This document shows, in pieces, positions 26,919 through 37,027 of a DNA stretch of 64,000 bases. Under the pieces are notes generated by a model, which saw only the letters and a list, made by a program, of their open reading frames with translations, searched no databases and was not told where the DNA came from. Source of the DNA: Rhizomicrobium sp. (GTDB lineage Bacteria; Pseudomonadota; Alphaproteobacteria; Micropepsales; Micropepsaceae). Each line of letters opens with the position of its first letter. Position 1 is the stretch's first letter. Location: assembly GCA_037200045.1 (NCBI GenBank), contig JBBCHM010000001.1, forward strand, positions 1,488,001 through 1,552,000, read 5' to 3'. A program made the translations under genes and the position numbers.

Positions 26919-27203
26919 ATGTCCACGCCGCTATGGCTCTACTCGATCATGCTCGGCACGGTGGGCGGCTCGCTCGCCCTGGGCTCGTTCGTCCGTGGTT
27001 ATGAGCCTCAATATTTCGCGTACCTGCTGTGCCTGATCGGCATCCTGTCCGGACTGTCGTGGGGTCACTCCGCGATCTTGGCGATGCAACACGCCAATGC
27101 CGGCGGGATTCAATCGACATTTCAGGAGAAGAGCAATCGATGGAACTACGCCGCCGCTCTTTTGACGGCAGCGCTTGCCGCCGTCCAGGTCGCCGCGGCA
27201 TAA
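26919..27203 (+). CDS. Hypothetical membrane protein (94 aa)
   Basis: A 94-residue protein with about three hydrophobic stretches (SIMLGTVGGSLALGSFV, FAYLLCLIGILSGLSWGHSAI, AAALLTAALAAVQVAAA). No motif recognised. It follows the preceding membrane gene by 11 bases, which argues for paired function. Could be a small membrane assembly factor; that is only inference. Confidence 0.6.
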   Translation: MSTPLWLYSIMLGTVGGSLALGSFVRGYEPQYFAYLLCLIGILSGLSWGHSAILAMQHANAGGIQSTFQEKSNRWNYAAALLTAALAAVQVAAA

Positions 27204-27241
27204 TTCTCGTTCTTGGCGCTGGCTGAGGGTAGATTTCGCGC

Positions 27242-28066
27242 ATGTCGCAATCGTTCAAAGCCGCCTGTATCCAGCTCCGTTCCTCCGACGACGTCGTGGA
27301 GAACATCCGCGTCGCCTCCGAATTCGTCCGCGAGGCGAAAGGGAAGGGCGCGCAGTTCATCGCCACGCCCGAGAACACCACGCTGATGGCGCCCGATGGC
27401 GGCGCCAAGCTGGCGAGCAGCTATGACGAAGACCACGATCCGGCGCTGCCGGCGTTCCGCGCGCTCGCGGAAGAACTCGGCATCTGGCTGCTGATCGGCT
27501 CGCTCGCCATCAAGGTCAGCGACACCAAGACCGCCAACCGCCAATTCCTGATCGACCCCAAGGGGCGCATCGCGGCGCGCTACAGCAAGATCCATCTCTT
27601 CGACGTCGATCTGCCCTCGGGCGAGAAATACCGCGAATCCAACACCGTCGCCGGCGGCGACGAGGCCGTCCTCGCCGACACGCCCTGGGGCAGGATCGGC
27701 CTGTCGATCTGCTACGACATGCGCTTTCCGCAGCTCTACCGCGCGCTGGCGCAGAAGGGCGCCTTCCTGCTCACCGCGCCGTCGGCCTTCACCGAGACCA
27801 CCGGCAAGGCGCATTGGCACATCCTTTTGCGCGCCCGCGCCATCGAGAACGGCGCCTTCGTGCTGGCGCCCGCCCAGGGCGGCACCCACGCCAACGGCCG
27901 CAAGACCTATGGCCACTCGCTCATCATCGCGCCCTGGGGCGAGATATTGGCGGAAGCCGGCACCGAGCCGGGCATCATCGTCGCCGACATCGATCCGGCG
28001 CTGTCGGCCGACGCGCGCGCCCGCGTGCCGAACCTGCGGCACGACCGCCCCTTCAAGGGCCCGTAA
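27242..28066 (+). CDS. Carbon-nitrogen hydrolase (Nit2-type omega-amidase / nitrilase superfamily)
   Basis: A 274-residue nitrilase-fold amidase. Catalytic Glu in FIATPENTTLM, Lys in RYSKIHLFDVDL and Cys in SICYDMRFPQLYR form the Glu-Lys-Cys triad. Sequence is closest to Nit-type enzymes that deaminate deaminated glutathione or alpha-ketoglutaramate; which one is not decidable here. Position beside grxC fits a glutathione link. Confidence 0.88.
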   Translation: MSQSFKAACIQLRSSDDVVENIRVASEFVREAKGKGAQFIATPENTTLMAPDGGAKLASSYDEDHDPALPAFRALAEELGIWLLIGSLAIKVSDTKTANRQFLIDPKGRIAARYSKIHLFDVDLPSGEKYRESNTVAGGDEAVLADTPWGRIGLSICYDMRFPQLYRALAQKGAFLLTAPSAFTETTGKAHWHILLRARAIENGAFVLAPAQGGTHANGRKTYGHSLIIAPWGEILAEAGTEPGIIVADIDPALSADARARVPNLRHDRPFKGP

Positions 28067-28194
28067 TGCCACCCGCATGGTTAACGCCGCCGTCCTTGCC
28101 AGCGCGGCGGCGCAGGCGCTAAGCGTTGGCAATTGTCAAACCGGCCGGCGATTTCGTCGTGTAAGCTGGTGCCGGGACGGAAGAAGGCTCGGGC

Positions 28195-28608
28195 GTGATC
28201 GTTTACAATCTTCGCTGCAGGAATGCCCATGAGTTCGAGGGCTGGTTCCGCGACTCGGCGGCCTATGAGGAGCAGGCGAGGGGCGGCGCGCTGACCTGCC
28301 CGGTCTGCGACTCCCGCAAGGTGGAGAAGGCGATCATGGCGCCCGCCGTCGCCGGCGCGAAGAAGCCGACCGTCACCGCCGAGGAAGCCAGCAAGATGCG
28401 CCAGTTCATGACGGGCCTGCGCAAATATGTGCAGCAGAACGCCGACTATGTCGGCCCCAATTTCGCCGAGGAAGCCCGCAAGATCCATTACGGCGAAGCC
28501 GACGAGCGCCACATCTACGGCGAGGCCTCGATCGAGGAAGCCAAGGAATTGCTGGAGGAGGGCGTCGACGTCGCCCCGCTGCCGCCCGATCTCGACGGCG
28601 CGAACTGA
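28195..28608 (+). CDS. DUF1178 family protein
   Basis: A 137-residue alphaproteobacterial conserved protein opening MIVYNLRCRNAHEFEGWFRD (GTG start). It carries a CxxC pair (LTCPVCDS) that with CRNAHEF may bind zinc, and ends KELLEEGVDVAPLPPDL. Function unknown; it regularly lies between the nitrilase gene and ubiG, as here. Confidence 0.9.
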   Translation: MIVYNLRCRNAHEFEGWFRDSAAYEEQARGGALTCPVCDSRKVEKAIMAPAVAGAKKPTVTAEEASKMRQFMTGLRKYVQQNADYVGPNFAEEARKIHYGEADERHIYGEASIEEAKELLEEGVDVAPLPPDLDGAN

Positions 28609-28615
28609 GGCCGGG

Positions 28616-29344
28616 CTACCGGCTCGCCACCACCATGTAATTCACGTCTACATCGTCCGACAGCCGCCAGTCCCAGGCCAGCGGATCGAACGCCACGCCC
28701 TGCGTTTTCAACGGGTTGAGTCCCGCTCCTTGAAGTAACCGGCGAAGCTCCGCTGGTTCGACGAACCGGTTCCAGTCATGCGTGCCGGGCGGCAGCCAGC
28801 GCAGGACATATTCCGCTCCGATTTTGGCCAGCGCCAGGGATTTGAGCGTCTTGTTCAGCGTCGCCACGATCATCAGACCGCCCGGCTTCACCAGGTGGGC
28901 GCAGGCCATCAGATAAGCCTTGAGGTCGGCGACATGCTCGACCACCTCCATGTTGAGGACCACGTCGAAACCGAGCCCCTCGGCCGCCAGCGTCTCGGCG
29001 CTGGCGGCGCGGTAGGTAATGGGCAGGCCGGCGGCATGGGCCTTGGCGGTGCCGATGTTCTTCTCCGAGGGATCGACGCCCGTCACCGCGAAGCCGAGCC
29101 GGCTCATCGGTTCGCTGAGCAGCCCGCCGCCGCAGCCGATATCGAGCAGGCCGAGGCCCTCGAACGGCTTCAGCCCCGAACGGCCGAAATGCGCGGCGGC
29201 GGTATCGCGGATGAATTTGAGCCGGACCGGATTGAACTTGTGCAGCGGCGCGAACTTGCCGGCCGGATCCCACCACTCCGCCGCCATGGCCGAGAATTTG
29301 GCGACTTCGGCGTCGTCTACCGTCGGATCGATCATGGTCGTCAT
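28616..29344 (-). CDS. ubiG: Ubiquinone biosynthesis O-methyltransferase UbiG
   Basis: SAM-dependent enzyme that performs both O-methylations of ubiquinone synthesis. The 242-residue protein has N-terminal [29 protein letters not shown], motif [30 protein letters not shown] and [14 protein letters not shown]. Start set at [11 protein letters not shown]; a far longer in-frame extension runs antisense through the glycine-rich gene and is artefactual. Convergent with DUF1178. Confidence 0.95.
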   Translation of the reverse strand: MTTMIDPTVDDAEVAKFSAMAAEWWDPAGKFAPLHKFNPVRLKFIRDTAAAHFGRSGLKPFEGLGLLDIGCGGGLLSEPMSRLGFAVTGVDPSEKNIGTAKAHAAGLPITYRAASAETLAAEGLGFDVVLNMEVVEHVADLKAYLMACAHLVKPGGLMIVATLNKTLKSLALAKIGAEYVLRWLPPGTHDWNRFVEPAELRRLLQGAGLNPLKTQGVAFDPLAWDWRLSDDVDVNYMVVASR

Positions 29345-29467
29345 GGCGAAGGAATAGCACAAGGTCCGTGGTCTTGGCGCCGGTGTCGCGCCATGCGACG
29401 CTGGTGCCGCGCCGGCGTCTCCTGCGGCCCTGTCCACCGATCGTTCCAACGAATTCGTGGAGGACTC

Positions 29468-30587
29468 ATGCGCATTCTCCAAACCATCTTCACGGTCGCG
29501 GCGTGGCTTTGTCTGGTCGGTGCCGGGCCCATGGAGGCCGCGCCGGCGCGGAAGATCGTGCTGCCTCCCGTGGTGGCGACACTTTCCGTCGGCGCCGTGA
29601 TTGTCCCCGCCAGCGATCCTGGCCGATTCAATCTGCTGATCGATGGCACCCCTCGGGCCGCCGGGGTCGGAAACGGCGGCTCGACGGCGGCGATCGTGTT
29701 GCCGCCCGGCACGCATGCCGTGAGCGTCACGGCGGCCGGTGGAACCGTTCTCTCGAACTATCAGGACGTAATAGGCGGAAACTGCGCCGCAAGCGGTGCG
29801 GTCCATCTCGGCGTCGGGCAGCACGCCAGTTGCACGGTCACGCTTACGCGGTTGGGGCAGCAGCAGCACGGTTCCTGGGTGCGCGGACCTGGAACCTACA
29901 CCTTCACGGCCTGCGCCAATGGCGGCGCGTGCAACGTCGTCGCCGCGCCGGGCCAGTCCGTCGCCGTCACGTTCGAGGTGTGGGGCGCGGGCGGCGGCGG
30001 TGGCGGCGGCGAGGACGGATCGATCGCCGCCGGACGCGGCGGCGGCGGTGGAGGGGGCGGCGGCTACGCAAAAACCGTCGCGACGGTTGCAATCCCGCAA
30101 GTTGGCGTCACCAGGCTTTACGTAATCGTCGGCGCGGGCGCCAGCGGCGGTCTCACCGCGAGTTCGAACGCCAATCAGATGAACGGAGGCTATGGCGGCA
30201 ACACAGTGGTTTGGACGGACGCGTTCTACGGCACGCAACTCGTTCGGGCGACCGGCGGCGCCGGAGGCGGGACCGGAGTCGGCCCGTCCTACGGTTACAA
30301 CGGCGGCCAGGGCGGCGGTCCCGGCAGCGGTTCGACGAATGGCTGGTCCGGCACCGCGGGCTATCACGGCGGCGTCACCAGCGGCTGCAACGGCGCGGGC
30401 CGGCGGCCTTGGCGGCGCCGGCGGCGGCCCGGGTCGCACCGGGCCCGGCTACGTCAATGACGGCGGCCAGGGCGGCCACGGCGGGTATCATCGCGGCGGC
30501 TTGTTCTCCTGCAATTCGGCGCACATGAATTACCAGATCTCGGACGGCAGCCCCGGCGGCAACGGCAAGATCGTCGTGAGCTGGTAA
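29468..30587 (+). CDS. Glycine-rich secreted protein, frameshifted near 30400
   Basis: Signal peptide [20 protein letters not shown], a beta-rich N-terminal domain ([23 protein letters not shown] ... [12 protein letters not shown]) and a long glycine-rich region from about residue 170 ([35 protein letters not shown]). The frame fails near 30400: an extra C in GGGCCGG switches it, and the other frame continues [20 protein letters not shown] to [16 protein letters not shown]. One base removed restores a protein of about 372 residues. It interrupts the usual ubiG/lysC neighbourhood. Probably a surface or matrix protein. Confidence 0.7.
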
Positions 30588-30684
30588 GCGCGCCGCGCAA
30601 CCGTATTGGCCGCAGGCGTCTGCGTTGAGCATTGGCGCCCCGCCGTCTATGTATCGGCCGGAAACGCGCGCACCCTTAGGATCG

Positions 30685-31932
30685 ATGGCGAAGATCGCGA
30701 TGAAATTCGGCGGCACCTCGGTGGCCGACCTGGACCGCATCCGCCATGTCGCCACCCTGGTGAAACGCGAGCGCGACCGCGGCAACCAGGTCGCCGTCGT
30801 GGTCTCCGCCATGGCGGGCGAGACCAACAAGCTCGTCGCCTGGTGCAACGACATCGCCAAGGCGCCCGGCTCCAACGCGCATGCCATCCCCGACCCGCGC
30901 GAATACGACGTCATCGTCGCGACCGGCGAACAGGTGACGAGCGGGCTTCTCGCGGTGGCGCTGGGCGCGATCGGCGTGCCGGCGCGCTCCTGGATGGGCT
31001 GGCAGATTCCGCTGCGCACCTCCTCGGTGCACGGTTCCGCCCGCATCGAGGGCATGGATGCCGAGCTGATGAACGAGAGCCTGGCCCGGGGCGAGGTCGC
31101 CGTCGTCGCGGGGTTCCAGGGCGTCGCCGCGCATGACCGCATCTCGACGCTGGGCCGCGGCGGCTCCGACACCTCCGCCGTCGCGGTGGCGGCGGGATTG
31201 CGGGCCGACCGCTGCGACATCTACACCGACGTCGACGGCGTCTACACCACCGACCCGCGCATCGTGCCCAAGGCGCGGCGGCTGGAGAAGATCGCCTTCG
31301 AGGAAATGCTCGAAATGGCCTCGCTCGGCGCCAAGGTCCTGCAGACCCGCTCGGTCGAGATCGCCATGCTTCACCGCGTTCCGACCCGCGTATTGTCGAC
31401 CTTCGACCCCGACGCGGGCGGCACGCTTCTCTGTGACGAGGAAGACATCGTGGAAAAGAAACCGGTCACCGGCATCGCCTATAGCCGCGACGAGGCCAAG
31501 ATCACCCTGCACAAGATCCCCGACCGCCCCGGCATCGCCGCGGCGATCTTCGGTCCCTTGGCGGACAGCGGCGTCAATGTCGACATGATCGTCCAGAACG
31601 TCTCGGAGGACGGCAAGAAGACCGACCTCACCTTCACCGTGTCGCGCAGCGAGCTGGCGCGCGCTCTGTCGTCGATCGAGAAGGCGGCCGAGCAGATCGG
31701 CTATCGCGAGATGACGCACGACGCCGACGTGGCGAAGGTCTCGATCATCGGCATCGGCATGCGGGCCCATCCCGGCGTGGCGCAGACCATGTTTCGCACG
31801 CTGTCGGAGAAGGGGATCAACATCCAGGTGATTTCGACCAGCGAGATCAAGGTCTCCGTCCTGATCGCCGAAGAATATGTCGAACTCGCGGTACGCGCGC
31901 TGCATTCGGCGTATGAATTGGACGTGGCGTGA
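30685..31932 (+). CDS. lysC: Aspartate kinase
   Basis: Phosphorylates aspartate, first step to lysine, threonine and methionine. 415 residues starting [19 protein letters not shown] (substrate-binding KFGGTS). Kinase domain includes [15 protein letters not shown] and [19 protein letters not shown]. Two C-terminal ACT domains ([48 protein letters not shown]) are the expected allosteric lysine/threonine sites. Start at the Met before AKIAMKFGG rather than 20 codons upstream. Same strand as ptsP. Confidence 0.96.
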   Translation: MAKIAMKFGGTSVADLDRIRHVATLVKRERDRGNQVAVVVSAMAGETNKLVAWCNDIAKAPGSNAHAIPDPREYDVIVATGEQVTSGLLAVALGAIGVPARSWMGWQIPLRTSSVHGSARIEGMDAELMNESLARGEVAVVAGFQGVAAHDRISTLGRGGSDTSAVAVAAGLRADRCDIYTDVDGVYTTDPRIVPKARRLEKIAFEEMLEMASLGAKVLQTRSVEIAMLHRVPTRVLSTFDPDAGGTLLCDEEDIVEKKPVTGIAYSRDEAKITLHKIPDRPGIAAAIFGPLADSGVNVDMIVQNVSEDGKKTDLTFTVSRSELARALSSIEKAAEQIGYREMTHDADVAKVSIIGIGMRAHPGVAQTMFRTLSEKGINIQVISTSEIKVSVLIAEEYVELAVRALHSAYELDVA

Positions 31933-31950
31933 CGGCGATGCGCATCATTA

Positions 31951-32080
31951 CCTCTCCCGCTTGCGGGAGAGGTCGAAAAATGCGCAAGCATTTTTCGGGT
32001 GAGGGCCCACCCGCCGCCACCAAGCCCTCACCCGAAATTCGCTGCGCGAATTTCGACCTCTCCCGCGAAGCGGGAGAGGT
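31951..32080. repeat. 130-bp palindromic repeat (family B-like), lysC-ptsP gap
   Basis: CCTCTCCCGCTTGCGGGAGAGGTCGAAAAATGCGCAAGCATTTTTCGGGTGAGGG and the inverted counterpart ending CGACCTCTCCCGCGAAGCGGGAGAGG. Each side has its own hairpin (arms CCTCTCCCG / CGGGAGAGG). It lies between lysC and ptsP on the same strand, so here it is not a convergent terminator. Confidence 0.85.
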
Positions 32081-32092
32081 TGGGAGGCCCTG

Positions 32093-34351
32093 ATGCCCGT
32101 TGCCGCCGGCGGTCCGCGCATTCTCCTGCGACGCCTGCGCGAGATCATGGCCGAGCAGACCAGCGCCCAGACCCGGCTCGACAAGCTCGTCACCGTCATC
32201 GCCACCATCATGGTGGCGGAGGTCTGCTCGATCTATCTGCGCCGCGCCGGCAAGGCGCTCGAACTCTTCGCCACCGAGGGCCTCAACCGCAGCGCCGTCC
32301 ACAACACGCGGCTGATGGAAGGCGAGGGCCTGGTCGGCCTCGTCGCCGAAACCGCCGAGCCGGTGAACCTGTCGGACGCGCCCTCCGATCCGCGCTTCTC
32401 CTACCGGCCGGAGACCGGCGAGGACCCGTACAGATCCTTCCTCGGCGTGCCCATCGTGCGCGGCGGCCAGGTGTTCGGCGTGCTGACGGTGCAGAACCGC
32501 AAGGCGATCCTCTATTCCGAGGAAGAGGTCGAGGCGCTCCAGACCGTCGCCATGGTGCTGGCGGAAGTCGTGGCGCAGGGCGGCCTCTTCAAGCTCTCCG
32601 AGCTCGACGAGCCCGAGCTGCGCGTCGACCGGCCGCGCATCTTCCAGGGCGAGGGACTTTCGGAAGGCGTCGGCATCGGCCGCGTCGTGCTCCACGAGCC
32701 GCGCGTCAAGGTCGAGCGCATGATCGCCGACGATCCGCAGGAGGAACTGACCCGGCTCGAAGAGGCCATCGGTTCGCTGCGCGACGCCGTCGACCACATG
32801 CTGGATTCCAGCGAGCTCGACCTTACCGGCGAGGGCCGCGAGGTCATCGAGGCCTATCGCCTGTTCGCCCACGACCAGGGCTGGCGCCAGCGCATGCGCG
32901 ACGCGGTGCGCACCGGCCTCACCGCCGAGGCCGCCGTCGAGCGCGTGCAGGACGAGATGCGGGTGCGGGTGCAGCGCCTCGACGATCCGGTCCTGCGCGA
33001 GCGCCTGCACGACCTCGACGATCTCGCCCGCCGCCTGCTGCGCCATCTGACCGGCGACGGCGGCATCCAGGAATTGCCGCTCAACGCGGTGGTGATCGCG
33101 CGCGCCATGGGCCCGGCCGAGCTGCTCGACTACAGCCGCGAGCGCCTGGTCGGCCTGGTGCTCGAAGAGGCCGCGTCCACCTCCCATGTCGCCATCGTCG
33201 CCCGTTCGATGGGCCTGCCGCTGATCGGCTCGGTCGAGGGCATCACCGATTCGGCGCGCGGCGGCGACACCATCGCGATCGACGGCGAGACCGGCGAGCT
33301 GCATCTGCGCCCGCAGGCCGAGATCGTCGCCGCCTTCGAGGTCAAGCAATCGCTGCGCGAGCAGGTCCAGGCGCGCTTCGCGGCGCTGCGCGATCTTCCC
33401 GCCGTCACCAAGGACGGCGTGCCGATCAAGCTGATGATGAATGCCGGCCTCAAGCTCGACATGCCGCATCTGGCGGAATCGGGCGCCGACGGCGTCGGCC
33501 TGTTCCGCACCGAGCTGCAATTCATGATCGGCGAGACGATGCCGCGCCTCGCCGACCAGGTGCAGTTCTATCGCGAGATCCTCGACGCGGCGGGCGACAA
33601 GCCGGTGGTGTTCCGCACCCTCGATCTCGGCGGCGACAAGGTGCTGCCTTACGCCCGCTGGGAGCGCGAGGAGAATCCGGCGCTCGGCTGGCGCGCCATC
33701 CGCATCGCGCTCGACCGCCCGGCCTTGCTGCGCTACCAGGTCCGCGCGCTCCTGATGGCGGCGCAGGGCCGCATCCTGCGCATCCTGCTGCCGATGGTTT
33801 CCAACGTCGACGAATTCAACCGCGCCCGCGCTCTGGTCGACCGCGAGACCGAGCGCGCGCGTCTGTTGGGAATAGAACGTCCCCGCCAGGTGCTGGTGGG
33901 CGCGATGCTGGAGGTTCCCTCGCTCGCCTTCATGCTGCCCCAGCTCATGCGCTCGGCCGATTTCGTGTCGATCGGCTCGAACGATCTTCTGTCCTTCGTC
34001 TTCGCGGTCGACCGGACGAATCCGAGGGTCTCCAAGCGCTACGACGTGCTCAACCCGGCCGCCCTCTATCTGATGCGGCTGATCGTCAAGAGCGCCGCCG
34101 AGGCCCATGGCGAGTTGTCGCTCTGCGGCGAAATGGCCGGGCGCCCGCTGGACGCCATGGCCCTGCTCGGATTGGGGCTAAGGACCCTGTCCATGCATCC
34201 GGCGAATATCGGCCCGATCAAGCTCATGATTCGCAGCATGAATCTGAGCGAAGTGACGCCCTTCGTGGACAAGCTGTGCGGCCGCACGGACCACAGTCTT
34301 CGGACCCGCCTGGCGGCTTTCGCGGCGGAGCGCGGCATCGCTCTAAAGTGA
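32093..34351 (+). CDS. ptsP: Phosphoenolpyruvate-protein phosphotransferase PtsP (EI-Ntr)
   Basis: First enzyme of the nitrogen PTS, passing phosphate from PEP to NPr. 752 residues: N-terminal GAF domain (about 20-165; VCSIYLRRAGKALELFATEG ... FLGVPIVRGGQVFGVLTVQNR), PEP-utiliser N-terminal domain, swivelling His domain with phospho-His365 in ASTSHVAIVARSMGLPLIG, and the C-terminal TIM-barrel PEP domain with GVGLFRTELQFM, LDLGGDKVLPY and IGSNDLLSFVFAVDR. The GAF domain is the hallmark of PtsP, often glutamine-sensing. Downstream of lysC. Confidence 0.95.
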   Translation: MPVAAGGPRILLRRLREIMAEQTSAQTRLDKLVTVIATIMVAEVCSIYLRRAGKALELFATEGLNRSAVHNTRLMEGEGLVGLVAETAEPVNLSDAPSDPRFSYRPETGEDPYRSFLGVPIVRGGQVFGVLTVQNRKAILYSEEEVEALQTVAMVLAEVVAQGGLFKLSELDEPELRVDRPRIFQGEGLSEGVGIGRVVLHEPRVKVERMIADDPQEELTRLEEAIGSLRDAVDHMLDSSELDLTGEGREVIEAYRLFAHDQGWRQRMRDAVRTGLTAEAAVERVQDEMRVRVQRLDDPVLRERLHDLDDLARRLLRHLTGDGGIQELPLNAVVIARAMGPAELLDYSRERLVGLVLEEAASTSHVAIVARSMGLPLIGSVEGITDSARGGDTIAIDGETGELHLRPQAEIVAAFEVKQSLREQVQARFAALRDLPAVTKDGVPIKLMMNAGLKLDMPHLAESGADGVGLFRTELQFMIGETMPRLADQVQFYREILDAAGDKPVVFRTLDLGGDKVLPYARWEREENPALGWRAIRIALDRPALLRYQVRALLMAAQGRILRILLPMVSNVDEFNRARALVDRETERARLLGIERPRQVLVGAMLEVPSLAFMLPQLMRSADFVSIGSNDLLSFVFAVDRTNPRVSKRYDVLNPAALYLMRLIVKSAAEAHGELSLCGEMAGRPLDAMALLGLGLRTLSMHPANIGPIKLMIRSMNLSEVTPFVDKLCGRTDHSLRTRLAAFAAERGIALK

Positions 34352-34369
34352 GCGCTAGCATCATGTCCA

Positions 34370-34384
34370 TGTTGCATTGCAACA
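34370..34384. promoter_or_regulatory. 7-bp-arm inverted repeat upstream of small secreted protein
   Basis: TGTTGCA-T-TGCAACA is a perfect palindrome, followed at 34405-34410 by a consensus -35 TTGACA; a matching -10 is weak (ATCGAA). It could be an operator for the gene at 34444. The spacing places the palindrome upstream of the promoter. Confidence 0.45.
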
Positions 34385-34443
34385 CTTGATTTCGGTTGTA
34401 ACTATTGACAAAATTCACACAACGATCATCGAAGGGATCCTTC

Positions 34444-34755
34444 ATGCGCTCCGCGTTGTCCATTCTTTTTGCCGCCGCCCTGGCTGCCTCTTTCGTGGGC
34501 GCATCGGCGCAGACCGAGTCCACCGTGTCGCCGGCGACGCCCCCGGCCCCCGCCGCGACCGCGCCCGCGACACCTGAGCCCGCCTCCGTCACCGACACCA
34601 ACGACGTCGTGAGCTGCCGCTACGAGCAGACGACCGGCTCGCTGCTCTCCAAGCGCATCTGCCACACGCAGCGCGAATGGAAGCAGATGCGCGAAGACGC
34701 CCGGGAGTTGATGGACAATGTGAGCAGCCGGACGGCAAATCCGCCGACCCACTGA
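34444..34755 (+). CDS. Small secreted hypothetical protein (103 aa)
   Basis: Signal peptide MRSALSILFAAALAASFVGA (cleavage near ASAQ), a Pro/Thr/Ala-rich linker and a short conserved-looking tail VSCRYEQTTGSLLSKRICHTQREWKQM with two Cys residues that could form a disulfide. This tail is common in alphaproteobacterial periplasmic proteins of unknown function. It lies alone between ptsP and the rodZ-like gene, with a consensus TTGACA upstream. Confidence 0.75.
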   Translation: MRSALSILFAAALAASFVGASAQTESTVSPATPPAPAATAPATPEPASVTDTNDVVSCRYEQTTGSLLSKRICHTQREWKQMREDARELMDNVSSRTANPPTH

Positions 34756-34900
34756 TCGCCCGCAACTGGGGATTTTCCGCGCGCGCTGTTTCGCGCCGCT
34801 CCGGGGCGCGCGTCGTGCCCGGCGCGGGAAACCGTAAGTTTCTGTCCGATTCCAAAGAATTGGCTGGCAGGCTTGCGTCGCAGCGGATATTTGTTGCCCG

Positions 34901-35866
34901 ATGACCAAAGTGACACGTCTCACGGTGGACGATGGCGGCAACATCAAGAGCCGCCGCATCCATTTGCGTGAAATCTCCGGCGATAGCGACACGCCGCTGG
35001 AAACGGTGGGGCAGGATCTGCGCGCCGCGCGGCTGCGGCGCGGCGACGATCTGGCGACCGTCTCCAAGTCGCTGAAGATCCGCAAGGACCATCTCGAAGC
35101 GATCGAGGAAGACCGGCTGGAACAGCTTCCCGGCCGCACCTATGCCGTCGGCTTCGTCCGCTCCTATGCCGATTATCTCGGCCTCGACACCCAGCAATGC
35201 CTGGAGCGCTTCAAGGCGGAGATCGCCGGACGCTCCGATACCGACAACGTGCCCGCCGTCACCGTCATCGACGAGGACGAGCACCGCCGCCTGCCGCAGG
35301 GCTGGAAGATCATCGCCGGCGTCGTCGTGCTGCTGATGATCTACGGCGCCTATTACGTGCTGACCTCGACCAGTTCGATGACCTCGCAGCCCGTCGCCGC
35401 GCCGCCGCCGCAGCTCGCGCCCAAGCCGGTCGTGCAGGCGGCGCCGCAACCGGCACCGCCGCCGCCCGCGACGACGCCCGCGCCGGCCGTCACCACACCG
35501 CCGCCCGCCGCCGCGGCGACCGCCAACGGCGCCGCGCCGGCGCCCGCCTTGGCGCCGCTGCCGCCGGGCCAGGTCTATGGCGTGAACAACCACGGCGCCC
35601 GCGTCGTGCTGCGCGTGCACCAGACGACGCGCGTCCTGGTCCAGGGCGGCGACGGCATGGTGTACATCAACCGCACGCTCCAGCCGGGCGACACCTACCA
35701 GGTCCCCAATGTCGTCGGCCTGACGCTGACGACGACCAGTGCCAACGCGGTCGAGATCGACCTCGACGGAGAGTCCAAGGGCTTTGCCGGCAAGGATCCC
35801 GGCATGGCCGAAGGGCTTTCGCTCGATCCGCAATCGATCGTCGACCGCACCAGCGGAGGCTTCTGA
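34901..35866 (+). CDS. RodZ-like helix-turn-helix membrane protein
   Basis: A 321-residue protein with cytoplasmic HTH domain (about 30-95; [43 protein letters not shown]), one membrane helix ([18 protein letters not shown], near 135-152), a Pro/Ala-rich linker and a C-terminal DUF4115 domain. RodZ members anchor MreB filaments for rod shape. Placed immediately before ispG with a TGATG stop-start overlap, so the pair are coupled, a widely conserved arrangement. Confidence 0.88.
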   Translation: MTKVTRLTVDDGGNIKSRRIHLREISGDSDTPLETVGQDLRAARLRRGDDLATVSKSLKIRKDHLEAIEEDRLEQLPGRTYAVGFVRSYADYLGLDTQQCLERFKAEIAGRSDTDNVPAVTVIDEDEHRRLPQGWKIIAGVVVLLMIYGAYYVLTSTSSMTSQPVAAPPPQLAPKPVVQAAPQPAPPPPATTPAPAVTTPPPAAAATANGAAPAPALAPLPPGQVYGVNNHGARVVLRVHQTTRVLVQGGDGMVYINRTLQPGDTYQVPNVVGLTLTTTSANAVEIDLDGESKGFAGKDPGMAEGLSLDPQSIVDRTSGGF

Positions 35867-37005
35867 TGAGCGTGCGCGCCTATCGCGACATCCACCGGCG
35901 CAAATCGCGCCAGATCATGGTCGGCAAGGTGCCGGTCGGCGGCGACGCCCCGATCAGCGTGCAGACCATGACCAACACCGTCACCGGCGACGCCCGCGCC
36001 ACGATCAACCAGATCCGCGGCATCGAGGAGGCCGGCGCCGACATCGTGCGCGTCTCCTGTCCCGACGAGGACGCGACCAAGGCGATGAAGGCGATCACCC
36101 GCGCCGCCAACATCCCGGTCGTCGCCGACATCCATTTCCACTACAAGCGCGCCATCGAGGCGGCGCAGAACGGCGCCGCCTGCCTGCGCATCAATCCGGG
36201 CAATATCGGCAACGCCAATCGCGTGAAGGAAGTGGTGCAGGCGGCCAAGGATCACGGCTGCTCGATGCGCATCGGCGTCAACGCCGGCAGCCTCGAAAAG
36301 GAACTGCTTGAGAAATACGGCGAGCCGTGCCCCGAGGCGATGGTGGAGAGCGCGCTCAACCACGCCAAGATCCTCGACGACCTGGATTTCCGCGAATACA
36401 AGATCAGCGTGAAGGCGTCCGACGCCTTCCTCGCGGTCGCCGCCTATCAGCAGCTCGCCGACGCGGTCGATTGCCCGATCCATCTCGGCATCACCGAGGC
36501 CGGCGGCATGATCTCCGGCACCGTCAAATCCTCCATCGGCATGGGCATGCTGCTCTGGAGCGGCATCGGCGACACGATCCGCGTCTCGCTCAGCGCCGAT
36601 CCGGTGGAAGAGGTGCGCGTCGGGTTCGATATCCTGAAATCGCTGAACCTGCGCCATCGCGGCGTGAACATCGTGTCGTGCCCGTCCTGCGCCCGCCAGG
36701 GCTTCAACGTGATCGAGACGGTCAAGACGCTGGAGGATCGCCTCAAGCACATCTCGACGCCGATGTCGCTGTCGATCATCGGCTGCGTCGTGAACGGCCC
36801 GGGCGAGGCGCGCGAGACCGATCTCGCTTTCACCGGCGGCGGCGCCGGCAAGGGCCACGGCCAGATCTATCTCAACGGCAAGCCGGCCTACAGGCTCGAC
36901 AACGAGAAGCTGGTCGAGCACGTCGTCGAGCTCTGCGAGAAGAAGGCGGCCGAGATCGAGGCGTCGCGCGGCAATGTCGCGCCCGTGCTGGAACCGGCGC
37001 AATAG
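35866..37005 (+). CDS. ispG: 4-hydroxy-3-methylbut-2-enyl diphosphate synthase
   Basis: Penultimate step of the MEP isoprenoid pathway: reductive ring opening of MEcPP with a [4Fe-4S] cluster. 379 residues starting [20 protein letters not shown]. Features: [48 protein letters not shown], cluster-binding cysteines in [10 protein letters not shown] and [12 protein letters not shown]. The start codon overlaps the rodZ-like stop. Confidence 0.96.
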   Translation: MSVRAYRDIHRRKSRQIMVGKVPVGGDAPISVQTMTNTVTGDARATINQIRGIEEAGADIVRVSCPDEDATKAMKAITRAANIPVVADIHFHYKRAIEAAQNGAACLRINPGNIGNANRVKEVVQAAKDHGCSMRIGVNAGSLEKELLEKYGEPCPEAMVESALNHAKILDDLDFREYKISVKASDAFLAVAAYQQLADAVDCPIHLGITEAGGMISGTVKSSIGMGMLLWSGIGDTIRVSLSADPVEEVRVGFDILKSLNLRHRGVNIVSCPSCARQGFNVIETVKTLEDRLKHISTPMSLSIIGCVVNGPGEARETDLAFTGGGAGKGHGQIYLNGKPAYRLDNEKLVEHVVELCEKKAAEIEASRGNVAPVLEPAQ

Positions 37006-37027
37006 AGACAATGACGGCAGGGCGTCC

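Noticed and set aside
29345..30439. N-terminal extension giving a 600-residue UbiG
   Set aside because: It lies antisense to the glycine-rich gene and has no methyltransferase similarity; UbiG starts at 29344.
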